Below, in pieces: positions 1-8,775 of a DNA stretch of 39,353 nucleotides. Source of the DNA: a bacterium (GTDB lineage Bacteria; Patescibacteriota; Minisyncoccia; Moranbacterales; UBA2206); contig JAJYKZ010000008.1 of assembly GCA_021788105.1 (NCBI GenBank), positions 1 to 39,353 on the forward strand, written 5' to 3'. The position numbers and the translations under genes were made by a program. The notes under the pieces are model-generated. The model saw nothing but the letters and a program-made list of their open reading frames with translations. It made no database searches and was not told where the DNA came from. Every line of letters begins with the position of its first letter. The stretch's first letter is position 1.

Positions 1-112
1 TTCGGTTTTCGAAATATACAGAACTATATCGCCAAAGTAACCCTCGCTTTTATCCCACTCTTTATGTTAATTCAACACACTATTTGTTAAAGAGCCAAAA
101 GCAGGGACTTTG

Positions 113-179
113 ATCCCCACACCAAATTGCTGTTTTGTCAAGAGATTTTTGCAGCAAAATTTTAAATTGGTGTGGGGAT
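113..179. repeat. MITE-like palindromic element; termini ATCCCCACACCAA / TTGGTGTGGGGAT with inner TTGCTG / CAGCAA stem
   Basis: Direct reading: atccccacaccaaattgctg...cagcaaaattttaaattggtgtggggat. Terminal core matches the TIRs at 12035-12051 and 12316-12332. Confidence 0.75.
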
Positions 180-195
180 AAACCCCCGCTTGATT

Positions 196-747
196 TCATT
201 TTCTAATTTCATTCATTATTCGATCCGCTTCTGACAGAAGATAATCCAAGTCTTTTTCATTTCGAATGATAAAATCCGCCTTGACTCCGATCTCAGGCAC
301 TAAAACTTCCGTTTCTGACATCTCCATTTCTTTGAATTTTTCAAAGCTTGCGCCGTCATCCGTTTTCTCTTTTCTTTTAGTTGATCTTTCCCAGCGCAAT
401 TTTTGATCCGCCGTGACATAAAGCGTGTGGCCGCAATCAAAACTCTTGATGAATTCGTAATCTTCCCAGAACCTGATTCCGTTCACCACGACTATTCCCG
501 TTTCATTATCAATCCGCCTTTTGAGCGCTTTGGGGAAAATGTCATGGCCAAATCTTTCTCTCAGTCCCAGCGCCAGCCACTGCTGGTCCTCGCGCGATAT
601 TTTGTCGAAAAAGATGTGCAGAATTTCCTTGAGCGGATCGGCGAAGCGCATCAGTTTTGCTCCATATTTTTCTTGAAAATAGTCCGCCACCGTATCCTTG
701 CCCGATCCCGACTCACCGATTAGGCCAATGATGATTTTTTCTGCCAT
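196..747 (-). CDS. Dephospho-CoA kinase-like / deoxynucleoside monophosphate kinase-like P-loop NTPase
   Basis: Walker A GLIGESGSGKDTVADYF; start reassigned to MAEKIIIGL. Confidence 0.65.
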   Translation of the reverse strand: MAEKIIIGLIGESGSGKDTVADYFQEKYGAKLMRFADPLKEILHIFFDKISREDQQWLALGLRERFGHDIFPKALKRRIDNETGIVVVNGIRFWEDYEFIKSFDCGHTLYVTADQKLRWERSTKRKEKTDDGASFEKFKEMEMSETEVLVPEIGVKADFIIRNEKDLDYLLSEADRIMNEIRK

Positions 748-812
748 TTTTTTTAATTTAAATTTAGAAACACACGCTTTCAATTTTAACCAAAAATTTC
801 CATTAAGTCAAC

Positions 813-844
813 AAAAAACGCCCCCTTCGCAAGGACGCTTTTTG
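813..844 (-). terminator. Rho-independent terminator downstream of rplA
   Basis: Minus strand GCGTCCTT-GCG-AAGGGGGCG followed by TTTTTT. Confidence 0.6.
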
Positions 845-858
845 TCTATTCAAGAGAT

Positions 859-1530
859 TTAGATTTTCACTTTTAATCCCGCTCCCATGGTCGAACAAAC
901 GGTAATGCTGGAAACGAGTCTTCCTTTGACTCCTGCCGGTTTCGTTTTTTCCAAATTTTCCACAAAGGTTTTGATATTTTCAATCAGTTTTTGATCATCA
1001 AAAGAAACTTTTCCAACCAGTTGATGCACATTTCCCGTATCATCATTTTTGTAAGCCGCCTTTCCCTTCTTCAAGGCCCCCACCGTCTCTTTGATTTTAG
1101 CCGTAACGGTTTCTGTTTTTGGATTCGGCATCAACCCCTTAGGACCAAGAATCTTAGCAACCTTAGCCAGCTTTGGCATCATTTCCGGAGTGGCTACCAA
1201 AATATCAAAATTAATTTTCTTGGCAAATCCGTCAATCATATCTTCTCCTCCGACAACGTCCGCCCCAGCCTCTTTGGCTTCTGCCTGATGTGTTGATGTA
1301 ATGACCGCAATTCGTTTGCTTTTTCCGGTTCCGTGAGGCAGACTGACCGTTCCGCGGACCTGCTGGTCGCCTTTCTTCGGATCGATATTGGTTTTAACGT
1401 GAACCTCCACCGACTCATCAAACTTGGCAGTTTTATTTTCTTTGATTATTTTCACGGCTTCCTCCAAAGAATAGACTTTTTTATTGTCTACTTTTTCAGC
1501 GACCGCGCGATATTTTTTTCCGTGTTTCAT
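859..1530 (-). CDS. rplA: 50S ribosomal protein L1
   Basis: L1 motifs ([37 protein letters not shown]); start at MKHGKKYR. Confidence 0.95.
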   Translation of the reverse strand: MKHGKKYRAVAEKVDNKKVYSLEEAVKIIKENKTAKFDESVEVHVKTNIDPKKGDQQVRGTVSLPHGTGKSKRIAVITSTHQAEAKEAGADVVGGEDMIDGFAKKINFDILVATPEMMPKLAKVAKILGPKGLMPNPKTETVTAKIKETVGALKKGKAAYKNDDTGNVHQLVGKVSFDDQKLIENIKTFVENLEKTKPAGVKGRLVSSITVCSTMGAGLKVKI

Positions 1531-1588
1531 ATATTTTCGTGGTTCAAATGTCCCGCTCAAGCAGAACTCCCACAATTAAAAAATTATA

Positions 1589-2011
1589 TTATTCGATTTT
1601 AATTCCCATTGATCTGGCCGTTCCGGCAATAATATTCATGGCCGCGTCCACATCGTTCGCGTTGAGGTCGGGCATCTTCTTTTCCGCAATCTCTCTCAAT
1701 TTGTCTTTGCTGATTTTTCCCACCTTGTCTTTCAGCGGGTTGCCGGCGCCTTTTTCCACGCCCGCCGCTTTTCGCAAAAGATCGGAAGCCGGAGGAGTTT
1801 TCAAAACGAAAGTGAAAGTCCGATCTTCAAAAACCGTAATCTCGGCCGGAATGATGTCGCCCATCTTGTCCTTGGTCGCCTCGTTGAATTTGGTGCAAAA
1901 TTCCTGGATGTTCAAACCGTGCTGGCCGAGGGCCGGACCGACTGGAGGAGCCGGATTAGCCTTGCCGGCTTGAATTTGCAATTTTATAATTGTCTTAATT
2001 TTCTTTGCCAT
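1589..2011 (-). CDS. rplK: 50S ribosomal protein L11
   Basis: [34 protein letters not shown]. Confidence 0.97.
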   Translation of the reverse strand: MAKKIKTIIKLQIQAGKANPAPPVGPALGQHGLNIQEFCTKFNEATKDKMGDIIPAEITVFEDRTFTFVLKTPPASDLLRKAAGVEKGAGNPLKDKVGKISKDKLREIAEKKMPDLNANDVDAAMNIIAGTARSMGIKIE

Positions 2012-2025
2012 AATATTTGTTCACT

Positions 2026-2092
2026 GAATCACACGGAAGCTTACAGAATCACACGGAATAATTTTCTGTGTTTTTCTTGTTTTCTTCTGTGT
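2026..2092. repeat. Short direct repeats (gaatcacacggaa x2, ttctgtgt x2) in the nusG-rplK spacer
   Basis: gaatcacacggaa at 2026-2038 and 2046-2058; ttctgtgt at 2064-2071 and 2085-2092. Confidence 0.7.
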
Positions 2093-2104
2093 TATTTATG
2101 TTTA

Positions 2105-2650
2105 TTAAATCTTATTAATCTGTAGAAAATCGAGTTCGACTGGCGTCTCTCTTCCAAAAATAGAGACCAGTACCTTGACCTTGCCTTTTGCCTCGTCAAC
2201 ATCATTAACTTTGCCATCGAAATCCTTGAACGGTCCGTCCACAATCTTGACTGAATCGCCCACATGTACATCGATTTTGTATTTCGGTTCCGCCACTCCC
2301 ATGCGTTTTTTAAGCATTTCAATTTCCGCCGGATCAACCGGAGTCGGAGTAGTTCCCAAACCGATAAAGCCGGTAACGTTCGGGGTGTTGCGGACAACAT
2401 ACCAGGAAGCATCCGTCACAATCATTTCCACCAAAACATAGCCGGGATAGATCTTTTCCTCGATAACCGTTCTCTTTCCGGCTTTGATCTTAATCTTCTT
2501 CTCCACCGGAACCATAACGTCGAAAATCAAATCTTGCATATCCATGGATTCAATTCTCTGCTTCAGGTTGCGGGCCACATTATCTTCATATCCGCTGTAG
2601 GTGTGGATCACGTACCAAGCCCGTCCGTGATGTTGTGTTTGCTTTGCCAT
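2105..2650 (-). CDS. nusG: Transcription termination/antitermination protein NusG
   Basis: WYVIHTYSGYEDNVARNL...; C-terminal KOW region VGDSVKIVDGPFKDFDGKV. Confidence 0.96.
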   Translation of the reverse strand: MAKQTQHHGRAWYVIHTYSGYEDNVARNLKQRIESMDMQDLIFDVMVPVEKKIKIKAGKRTVIEEKIYPGYVLVEMIVTDASWYVVRNTPNVTGFIGLGTTPTPVDPAEIEMLKKRMGVAEPKYKIDVHVGDSVKIVDGPFKDFDGKVNDVDEAKGKVKVLVSIFGRETPVELDFLQINKI

Positions 2651-2651
2651 A

Positions 2652-2840
2652 TTATTTTATTACAAATGTTTTTAATATATAGCTGAAAAAATAATCAAGA
2701 CCGCCCAAGAAGATCGCTATCGCAATGCTGATGCCAATTACCAATAAGGTATAGTTGATCGTTTGCTGTTTGGTTGGCCAATTGACCTTAAGCAGTTCCG
2801 CCTTGGCTTCTTTAAAAAAATCAGTTGTTTTATTTGCCAT
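2652..2840 (-). CDS. secE: Preprotein translocase subunit SecE
   Basis: MANKTTDFFKEAKAELLKVNWPTKQQTINYTLLVIGISIAIAIFLGGLDYFFSYI; start moved from the ORF-track start. Confidence 0.9.
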   Translation of the reverse strand: MANKTTDFFKEAKAELLKVNWPTKQQTINYTLLVIGISIAIAIFLGGLDYFFSYILKTFVIK

Positions 2841-2892
2841 AAAATCGCTTTTTAAAGCTTTTTTAAAAGCCCCTCGGGCTTTCAGTGGTTTA

Positions 2893-2921
2893 AATATATA
2901 GCATTTTTCTTTTCCTGTCAA
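2893..2921 (-). promoter_or_regulatory. Sigma70-like promoter for the secE-nusG-rplK-rplA operon
   Basis: Minus strand TTGACA-17 nt-TATATT. A hairpin AAAGCCC-GAG-GGGCTTTT lies in the leader. Confidence 0.7.
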
Positions 2922-2959
2922 ATGCGGGAACCTACGATACAAAAGTTTTTTCGAAACAT

Positions 2960-3289
2960 CTATTTCAGATATGCTTCGATGAATTTTTTGAGTTCCGGCA
3001 AATTTTTCTTGCAAGTTTCCCAGACGATCTGAGTGTTCACGCCAAAATATTCGTGAATCAAAAAGTTGCGCATATCAATGGCTTCGCGGTGCGGCATTTC
3101 TGGATTATCTCTTTTGAATTTTTCACTCAAATTGCTGGATGCTTCCCCAATAATTTCCAATTCCCTGATCACGCCATCGATGACCAGCTTGTTGTTTTTG
3201 AATTCTTCATACTCAGAGTTACCAAGGTAGCCTTCAATAGCGATGATGGCTTCCAAAATATGCTCCAAGTAAGCATTATCGCTTCTCAT
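2960..3289 (-). CDS. HEPN domain protein (HepT-like, DUF86 family), putative toxin
   Basis: RNFLIHEYFGV matches the RX4HXY HEPN motif; paired with an MNT-family gene. Confidence 0.85.
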   Translation of the reverse strand: MRSDNAYLEHILEAIIAIEGYLGNSEYEEFKNNKLVIDGVIRELEIIGEASSNLSEKFKRDNPEMPHREAIDMRNFLIHEYFGVNTQIVWETCKKNLPELKKFIEAYLK

Positions 3290-3590
3290 AAACTTTTTCC
3301 GCTTCTTTTAAAACTTCAGCTCGAAAATATTTGCTGAGAGCTTCGGGGGTCAATAGATCCACCTCCCGATCAACAAAACCTTCCATATTTCTCTTGATGC
3401 GAGCCAACTCAAAAAAACCAATGCTGGCCGTCGGTGTAAATTCAATCAGAACATCTACATCACTATCACTTTTAAAATCGCCATGAACAAAAGAGCCAAA
3501 TAAAGACACTTTTTGGATGTCCTTTTTGAGCGGGTCTTTTTCCACGGCTTCCTTGATTTTTTTCTTTAATTCTTCTTTTCCCATATTCAT
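3276..3590 (-). CDS. MNT-type minimal nucleotidyltransferase (MntA-like), putative antitoxin
   Basis: GSFVHGDFKSDSDVDVLIEF matches the GSX10DXD nucleotidyltransferase motif; overlaps the HEPN gene by 14 nt. Confidence 0.87.
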   Translation of the reverse strand: MNMGKEELKKKIKEAVEKDPLKKDIQKVSLFGSFVHGDFKSDSDVDVLIEFTPTASIGFFELARIKRNMEGFVDREVDLLTPEALSKYFRAEVLKEAEKVYEKR

Positions 3591-3602
3591 AAGATATCAT
3601 AA

Positions 3603-3797
3603 ATACAGCAAAAATCAAATTTTATTCGTATTGAGCTATTTGACAAGGGAAAACAAAATCAGAAAATTGATTTGAAAACTTGCGCCAAGTATATTTTGAA
3701 AGAAGGGAGTATTACTGAAAAGCGGGGGTTGTTGAGTTGTATGAATAGCGGTTTAGTGATGAGGAATAAGTTGATGATGTTGAATGATAAAAATTAG
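3603..3797 (+). pseudogene. C-terminal remnant of a serine site-specific recombinase
   Basis: Open frame without a start reads IQQKSNFIRIELFDKGKQNQKIDLKTCAKYILKEGSITEKRGLLSCMNSGLVMRNKLMMLNDKN*, similar to recombinase C-termini (EGS..EKR.LL). Confidence 0.5.
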
Positions 3798-3800
3798 GGA

Positions 3801-4883
3801 CTATGGCAATATTTGGCCATTTACAGCATCTATTGTAACTGTGCTCGCCACTGCTCCATTCGATATCGCAGTACAAACCCAAGTATGTTTTTCCAATTTC
3901 TTGCTATAGCTCAAAGAGAGAGTCGCTGGATGAGAAGAGTCAATAATAACGCCCTTATTTCTTAAATATGCATCTGCAATATTAAAAGCTTTCTCTGAAC
4001 TTATTTCTATTTGATTTAAATTCATATATCCCATATCCGCAGCACTGGCGCGACCGACCGTATGATTATATGCGGCTTCATCAAAAATTCCACTGCCCAT
4101 CACGTTCCCATTTCCACCTAAATTGACGAAAAATATTTTAGCAGGATTATTTTTAGATATAAAAGTTGCCAAGTATTCGACCGAGCTACTGTTGGGAGCT
4201 AAGTTTGTAACAAAGTTGGCCGGTTGGGCATCAGCGCTCCAGTTTTTTGCTATCTGCTCACCAGCATCAATTATGGCAATATCGTCTTGAACATTGGTAT
4301 TCAAACCATTGCTGCTGACATTCGTGACAGTAGCTAGACTTGAAATACTATTATTCGGAGTTAAAGAAATAACATCAGATTTAATTTTAGCATCGTTAGC
4401 TTTGTCACGAGCATTATTCAAACTAACCAAAACAATGGAAGCTAGAATACCGCCTATAATTAGTAATGAAGCGATAACAATAGCTACAATAATCCATACG
4501 TTGATTTTTCCATTAGGCTCTGCCGTCACTATTCCTTTCGGGTTCGGTCCGTATTTATTATCTCCGGGACTGCTGTCTACTACATACAGAACCAAGAGCC
4601 AAATCGCTCCTACAAAAGGAATGAAAATTATAAAATACCACCAGCCACTCTTGCCAATATCATGCAATCTTCTTATTGAAACTGCCAAACTAGGGATAAT
4701 TACCGCCAAGACATAAATTATCCTTATAAGTGCGAACAATAAACCGATTTTCGGCACAACAACAAGAAGAGCGAGAACGGAACTGATTATGGCGTTAAAC
4801 AGGAAAAAGTACCAATACTCCGATCTTGATGCGCGGCCATTGAACACCGCGTATTTTTTTAAAACCGATAGGTAATAGTTCAT
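3801..4883 (-). CDS. DUF805-family membrane protein with pilin-like TM segment and C-terminal extracytoplasmic domain
   Basis: N-terminus YAVFNGRASRSEYWYFFLF, RRLHDIGKSGWWYFI, DSSPGDNKYGPNP (DUF805); then TM plus SLNNARDKANDAKIKSDV; C-terminal TVTIDAVNGQI. Confidence 0.75.
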   Translation of the reverse strand: MNYYLSVLKKYAVFNGRASRSEYWYFFLFNAIISSVLALLVVVPKIGLLFALIRIIYVLAVIIPSLAVSIRRLHDIGKSGWWYFIIFIPFVGAIWLLVLYVVDSSPGDNKYGPNPKGIVTAEPNGKINVWIIVAIVIASLLIIGGILASIVLVSLNNARDKANDAKIKSDVISLTPNNSISSLATVTNVSSNGLNTNVQDDIAIIDAGEQIAKNWSADAQPANFVTNLAPNSSSVEYLATFISKNNPAKIFFVNLGGNGNVMGSGIFDEAAYNHTVGRASAADMGYMNLNQIEISSEKAFNIADAYLRNKGVIIDSSHPATLSLSYSKKLEKHTWVCTAISNGAVASTVTIDAVNGQILP

Positions 4884-5003
4884 TGTTGTTTGTTAAAATT
4901 TGATTTAAAAAATATTTATTAAATTATTCCGACCGCGATTTCTGTTTTGATTTTAGATTTCATAAAAAACATTTGTTTGTTGCGTTACGGGCTGCATAAA
5001 ATT

Positions 5004-5249
5004 TTATATAAATTTAAAAGTGGAAATCATTTCGTCAAAAACATTATTTTCATCTCCAACCAGATACGATCCTTGCAATTCCAAAAAGTTCTTATTTTTT
5101 AATTGAACCCACAATGTTAAATCTCGTGTACCATCATAAGCATCTATCATCATATCGGTATACCCGGAAATACTTCCATTTTTATATTCACCGAAGGTGT
5201 CCAGACCGCTTCCGATCAGCTTATTCCGCAGGCGATCATTTCCGATCAC
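5004..5249 (-). pseudogene. Short lipoprotein C-terminal fragment, possibly frameshifted
   Basis: VIGNDRLRNKLIGSGLDTFGEYKNG...FDEMISTFKFI lacks an N-terminal part; a different upstream frame reads STPKENSAELKKVS*. Confidence 0.35.
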
Positions 5250-5330
5250 GATACTTTCTTCAATTCTGCAGAATTTTCTTTCGGAGTGGATTTAAACAAA
5301 CAAGGTCGCTAGATCCGAGTAAATATATCA

Positions 5331-5363
5331 AAAAAACAACGTCCTATCTCGGCGTTGTTTTTT
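5331..5363. terminator. Bidirectional terminator hairpin
   Basis: AAAAAACAACG ... CGTTGTTTTTT. Confidence 0.65.
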
Positions 5364-5463
5364 CAATGTTTAATTTCTCGCTTTCAGATGTCTCAGAGAC
5401 TAGAACCTACAGAGGGTTTCAAATAAAGGCAATCGCATCTTGCGCGATAAAAAATGCTAAGTG

Positions 5464-5537
5464 TGGGCGATCGGGGACTCGAACCTCGGACCTCGTCATT
5501 ATCAGTGACGCGCTCTAACCAGCTGAGCTAATCGCCC
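5464..5537 (-). tRNA. tRNA-Ile (anticodon GAT)
   Basis: GGGCGATTAGCTCAGCTGGTTAGAGCGCGTCACTGATAATGACGAGGTCCGAGGTTCGAGTCCCCGATCGCCCA; loop CTGATAA; CCA not encoded. Confidence 0.95.
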
Positions 5538-5557
5538 TTGTTTCATATTCTATTTTG

Positions 5558-5630
5558 TGGACCCGAGGGGATTCGAACTCCTGACCTCCTCGGTGCAAAC
5601 GAGGCGCTCTACCAACTAAGCTACGGGCCC
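5558..5630 (-). tRNA. tRNA-Ala (anticodon TGC)
   Basis: GGGCCCGTAGCTTAGTTGGTAGAGCGCCTCGTTTGCACCGAGGAGGTCAGGAGTTCGAATCCCCTCGGGTCCA; loop TTTGCAC. Confidence 0.95.
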
Positions 5631-5698
5631 AAAAACTGTATTTCATTGTAACAAACAATAAAAAATTTGTCTATAGTCCATAGCCAAACTTGATCGGC

Positions 5699-7099
5699 TT
5701 ATCTCAACTCACTCACCGCTTTTTTGAATTTGTCTCCCCGGTCGAACTCGTGGGCGAACAATCCGAAACTGGTCGCGCCCGGCGAAAGCAGAACAGCGTC
5801 GCCCGACTGAGCGGAAAGCTTGGCCAGCGCCACCGCCTTTTCCATAGAATCAATCACGGTGAATTCCGGCTCCGGCTCGCCCGGCGGAACCAGTTTTTTC
5901 ATTGTTGCGATGATCTTGTTTGTCGCCTCGCCTTTTAGAAAAATAACTCCTTTTATTTTTTCACGAATCGTCTTTCCCAGTTCTGTCATATCAAAATTTT
6001 TGTCTGATCCGCCCGCAATCAGAATCAGCGGTTCGGAAAAAGAACCGATGCCGGCGATGGCGCTTTCCGGCGTCGTAGCCGCCGTGTCGTTGTAATATTT
6101 CACTCCGTCCACTTCCCGAACAAACTCCAATCGGTGCGGAATGCCCTTGAAATCAACGATGGCCTTTTTGATTGTTTTTAAATCCGCGCCAAAAACATAA
6201 GTTGCTCCGATCGCCGCCATGATGTTTCCCCAATTGTGCTGGCCGCGCAATTTAATATCTTCCAAATCCAAAACTTCCTTTGCTTCGCCGTCAAAATCAA
6301 GATAGATCTTTTCGTCAGCAATATAGACAGACCTTTCGCCGGAAATTTTTTGATAAGAAAATTTTATCATTTGCGATTTTATCTCACCCTCGAAACCGGA
6401 AAAGGTTTTGTCATCGCCGTTGAGCACGCAAAAATCTTCCGGTTTTTGGTTTTGAAAAATATATTTCTTGTCGGCAATGTATTTTTCCATCGTCCCGTAA
6501 TAATTCAAATGGTCCGGATAAATGTTGGTGATGACGGCAATATGGGGACTTAATTTATATTTTCCCAAGCCGCTCAGCCTCCAGCTGGAAAGCTCAAAAA
6601 CGACAATGCCGTCTTTTTTGATTTCTTTAAGTTTGTCCAAGACCGAACTTTGTCCGATCCCCGCTTTCACCGGATTTTTTCCGGCCGTTTTCAAAATTTC
6701 GTAGATGAGAGTCGCCGCCGTGGTCTTTCCTTTTGTTCCGGTAATTCCAATGATCGAATTTTTGCAAAGCTTGAAAAACAAACTGGAATCCGTTTCCACC
6801 GGAATATTTTTTTCCAGAGCCAATTTTATATGCTTATTATTCCAAGGGGCCGGCGGAGTCTTGATTACCATATCCGCATCGGTAAAATCCTCCGTCCGGT
6901 GCTGGCCCAGAACATATTCGATATTTTTCAAATCTTTGAGTTTTTCCAACGAGGGCGCCAATTCTTCCTTGGTCTTAATGTCTGTAACGATCAATTTGGC
7001 TCCCGCCTCATGCAAAAATCGAACGGCGCCAATGCCGCCGCCGTGAATTCCCAAACCCATCACAGTGATCTTTTTTCCTTTCAGCTCTTCGGTTTTCAT
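5699..7099 (-). CDS. murD: UDP-N-acetylmuramoylalanine--D-glutamate ligase
   Basis: Mur ligase motifs GITGTKGKTT, ITNIYPDHLNYYGT, PHRLEFV, YNDTAATTPESA. Confidence 0.93.
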   Translation of the reverse strand: MKTEELKGKKITVMGLGIHGGGIGAVRFLHEAGAKLIVTDIKTKEELAPSLEKLKDLKNIEYVLGQHRTEDFTDADMVIKTPPAPWNNKHIKLALEKNIPVETDSSLFFKLCKNSIIGITGTKGKTTAATLIYEILKTAGKNPVKAGIGQSSVLDKLKEIKKDGIVVFELSSWRLSGLGKYKLSPHIAVITNIYPDHLNYYGTMEKYIADKKYIFQNQKPEDFCVLNGDDKTFSGFEGEIKSQMIKFSYQKISGERSVYIADEKIYLDFDGEAKEVLDLEDIKLRGQHNWGNIMAAIGATYVFGADLKTIKKAIVDFKGIPHRLEFVREVDGVKYYNDTAATTPESAIAGIGSFSEPLILIAGGSDKNFDMTELGKTIREKIKGVIFLKGEATNKIIATMKKLVPPGEPEPEFTVIDSMEKAVALAKLSAQSGDAVLLSPGATSFGLFAHEFDRGDKFKKAVSELR

Positions 7100-7100
7100 A

Positions 7101-8678
7101 TCAATTTCTTTTTATGATTACTCCGCTTTTTTTCAAACCGGAATATTTTCCTTCGTCTAGAATTATATGTCCATTGACCATGACATATTCAATTCCCTTA
7201 CTGTATTGATAGGGATTTTCCGTCGTCGCCAGATCTTCGATTTTGTCGCGGTCGATGATTGCGATGTCCGCGTAAAATCCTTCTTGGATCTTTCCCCGTT
7301 TTTCAATGCCGAATTTTTCCGCCGGCAGCGCAGTCATTTTTCGGATCGCGTCTTCCCATTTCAAAATCCTTTTACCCAAAACATAGCGGGACAAAATCCT
7401 CGGGAAAGTTCCGAAACTGCGCGGATGAACCAGCTCGCCGGTCCTGGCATGCTCAAGATTATAGCCGGCGCCATTCGTCGCGATGATCGAACAGGGATTA
7501 GTAATTGCTTTGTCAATATTTTCCTGGCTCAATACCTCCGTCGAAGTGATCACTCTGCCTTCCGAAGCGATCAAGACATCAATCACCGCGTCTTCCACTG
7601 ATTTTTCCTGAGACCGGGCGATGTCGGTAATGTTTCGGCGCGAAAGAGTTTTGTTCAGCGAGGAAATGGCAATTTCGATTTTGGAATAGTCGAAACCGGA
7701 CGCTTTCATGTCCTCGACAACTTTAGCGCGAGTCTCCGGATTTTTCAAGCGCTGAATCATCATTTTCTTGCCACCTTTGGAAACCCAGGCCGGAAGCAAA
7801 GTGTAAAGGACGGTGCCGGTGTTGATATATGGAAAAACATCAAAAGTAACATCCACTCCGTTTTCCGCCGCCCGTTCGATCGCTGCCAGCGCATCGTCCA
7901 TCAGGCGCCAATTTTTTTCACCCATCACTTTGAGATGGGAAATGTGCAACTTGGCTCCGGAATCAACCGCAATCTTGATTGCTTCTTCGACCGCTTCCAG
8001 CCAATTGTCGCTTTCACTCCGAACATGCGAAACATAAACGCCGCCGTATTTTTTTACTACCTTGGAAAGATCGATCAACTCTTCAGTCGTCGCATCGGCC
8101 GCATGCGTATAAATCAAACCCGACGACATTCCCAAAGCTCCATCCCGCATGGAATTTTTAAGCATTTTTTCCATAAAAGCCAATTCTTTGGAAGTCGGAT
8201 TGCGCGTTTCATCCTTCAGAAGTCCTCGGCGCAAAGTAGCGTGTCCGACCAAGGTGGCGAAATTCACGGAAAGTTTTCTTTTTTCCAAAACATCAAAAAA
8301 TTCCGCCATATTCAGCCAGTTGATGTTTATTTCCTTGAGGTTGGCCCACTTCTGAATGGAAGTAATCGTGGCGGCATCGGCCAAGGGAGCCAATGAAGAA
8401 CCGCAGTTGCCTCCGACGATCGTCGTTATGCCCTGCGTCACCAGACTTTCCAGATCCGGATCGGAAAAAATCTGCCAATACGTGTCACTGTGATTATTGA
8501 CATCGACAAAGCCGGGGCAAACCAAAAGATAGGAAGCATCGATTTCAACGTCGCCTTTTTCATTGTGCAAATTTCCGATCTTGGTGATTTTATTTTCTCT
8601 GATTCCGATGTCCGCCTTATACATCGGCTCGCCTGTGCCGTCAATGATCGTTCCGTTTTTGATTATGATGTCAAACAT
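7101..8678 (-). CDS. D-aminoacylase / N-acyl-D-amino-acid deacylase family amidohydrolase
   Basis: MFDIIIKNGTIIDGTGEPMYKADIGIRENKI, GGNCGSSLAP, HVRSES, HISHLKVMG; start reassigned. Confidence 0.88.
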   Translation of the reverse strand: MFDIIIKNGTIIDGTGEPMYKADIGIRENKITKIGNLHNEKGDVEIDASYLLVCPGFVDVNNHSDTYWQIFSDPDLESLVTQGITTIVGGNCGSSLAPLADAATITSIQKWANLKEININWLNMAEFFDVLEKRKLSVNFATLVGHATLRRGLLKDETRNPTSKELAFMEKMLKNSMRDGALGMSSGLIYTHAADATTEELIDLSKVVKKYGGVYVSHVRSESDNWLEAVEEAIKIAVDSGAKLHISHLKVMGEKNWRLMDDALAAIERAAENGVDVTFDVFPYINTGTVLYTLLPAWVSKGGKKMMIQRLKNPETRAKVVEDMKASGFDYSKIEIAISSLNKTLSRRNITDIARSQEKSVEDAVIDVLIASEGRVITSTEVLSQENIDKAITNPCSIIATNGAGYNLEHARTGELVHPRSFGTFPRILSRYVLGKRILKWEDAIRKMTALPAEKFGIEKRGKIQEGFYADIAIIDRDKIEDLATTENPYQYSKGIEYVMVNGHIILDEGKYSGLKKSGVIIKRN

Positions 8679-8747
8679 AAAATTTGATTTTTGTTTTAGT
8701 TTATTGCCTGATTTAATTTTATTACTTAATGTTTTTTTTAGCAAATG

Positions 8748-8775
8748 AAAAAGGGCGCACAAACATCGTACGCCC
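8748..8775 (-). terminator. Rho-independent terminator of the ncRNA/leader
   Basis: Minus strand GGGCGTAC-GATGTTT-GTGCGCCC then TTTTT. Confidence 0.8.

Noticed and set aside
403-723. Numerous plus-strand ORFs in the track overlapping minus-strand genes (e.g. 403-723, 11105-12175, 19336-20499)
   Set aside because: They are antisense shadows of strongly recognisable minus-strand CDSs; the shadow translations lack protein-like motifs.
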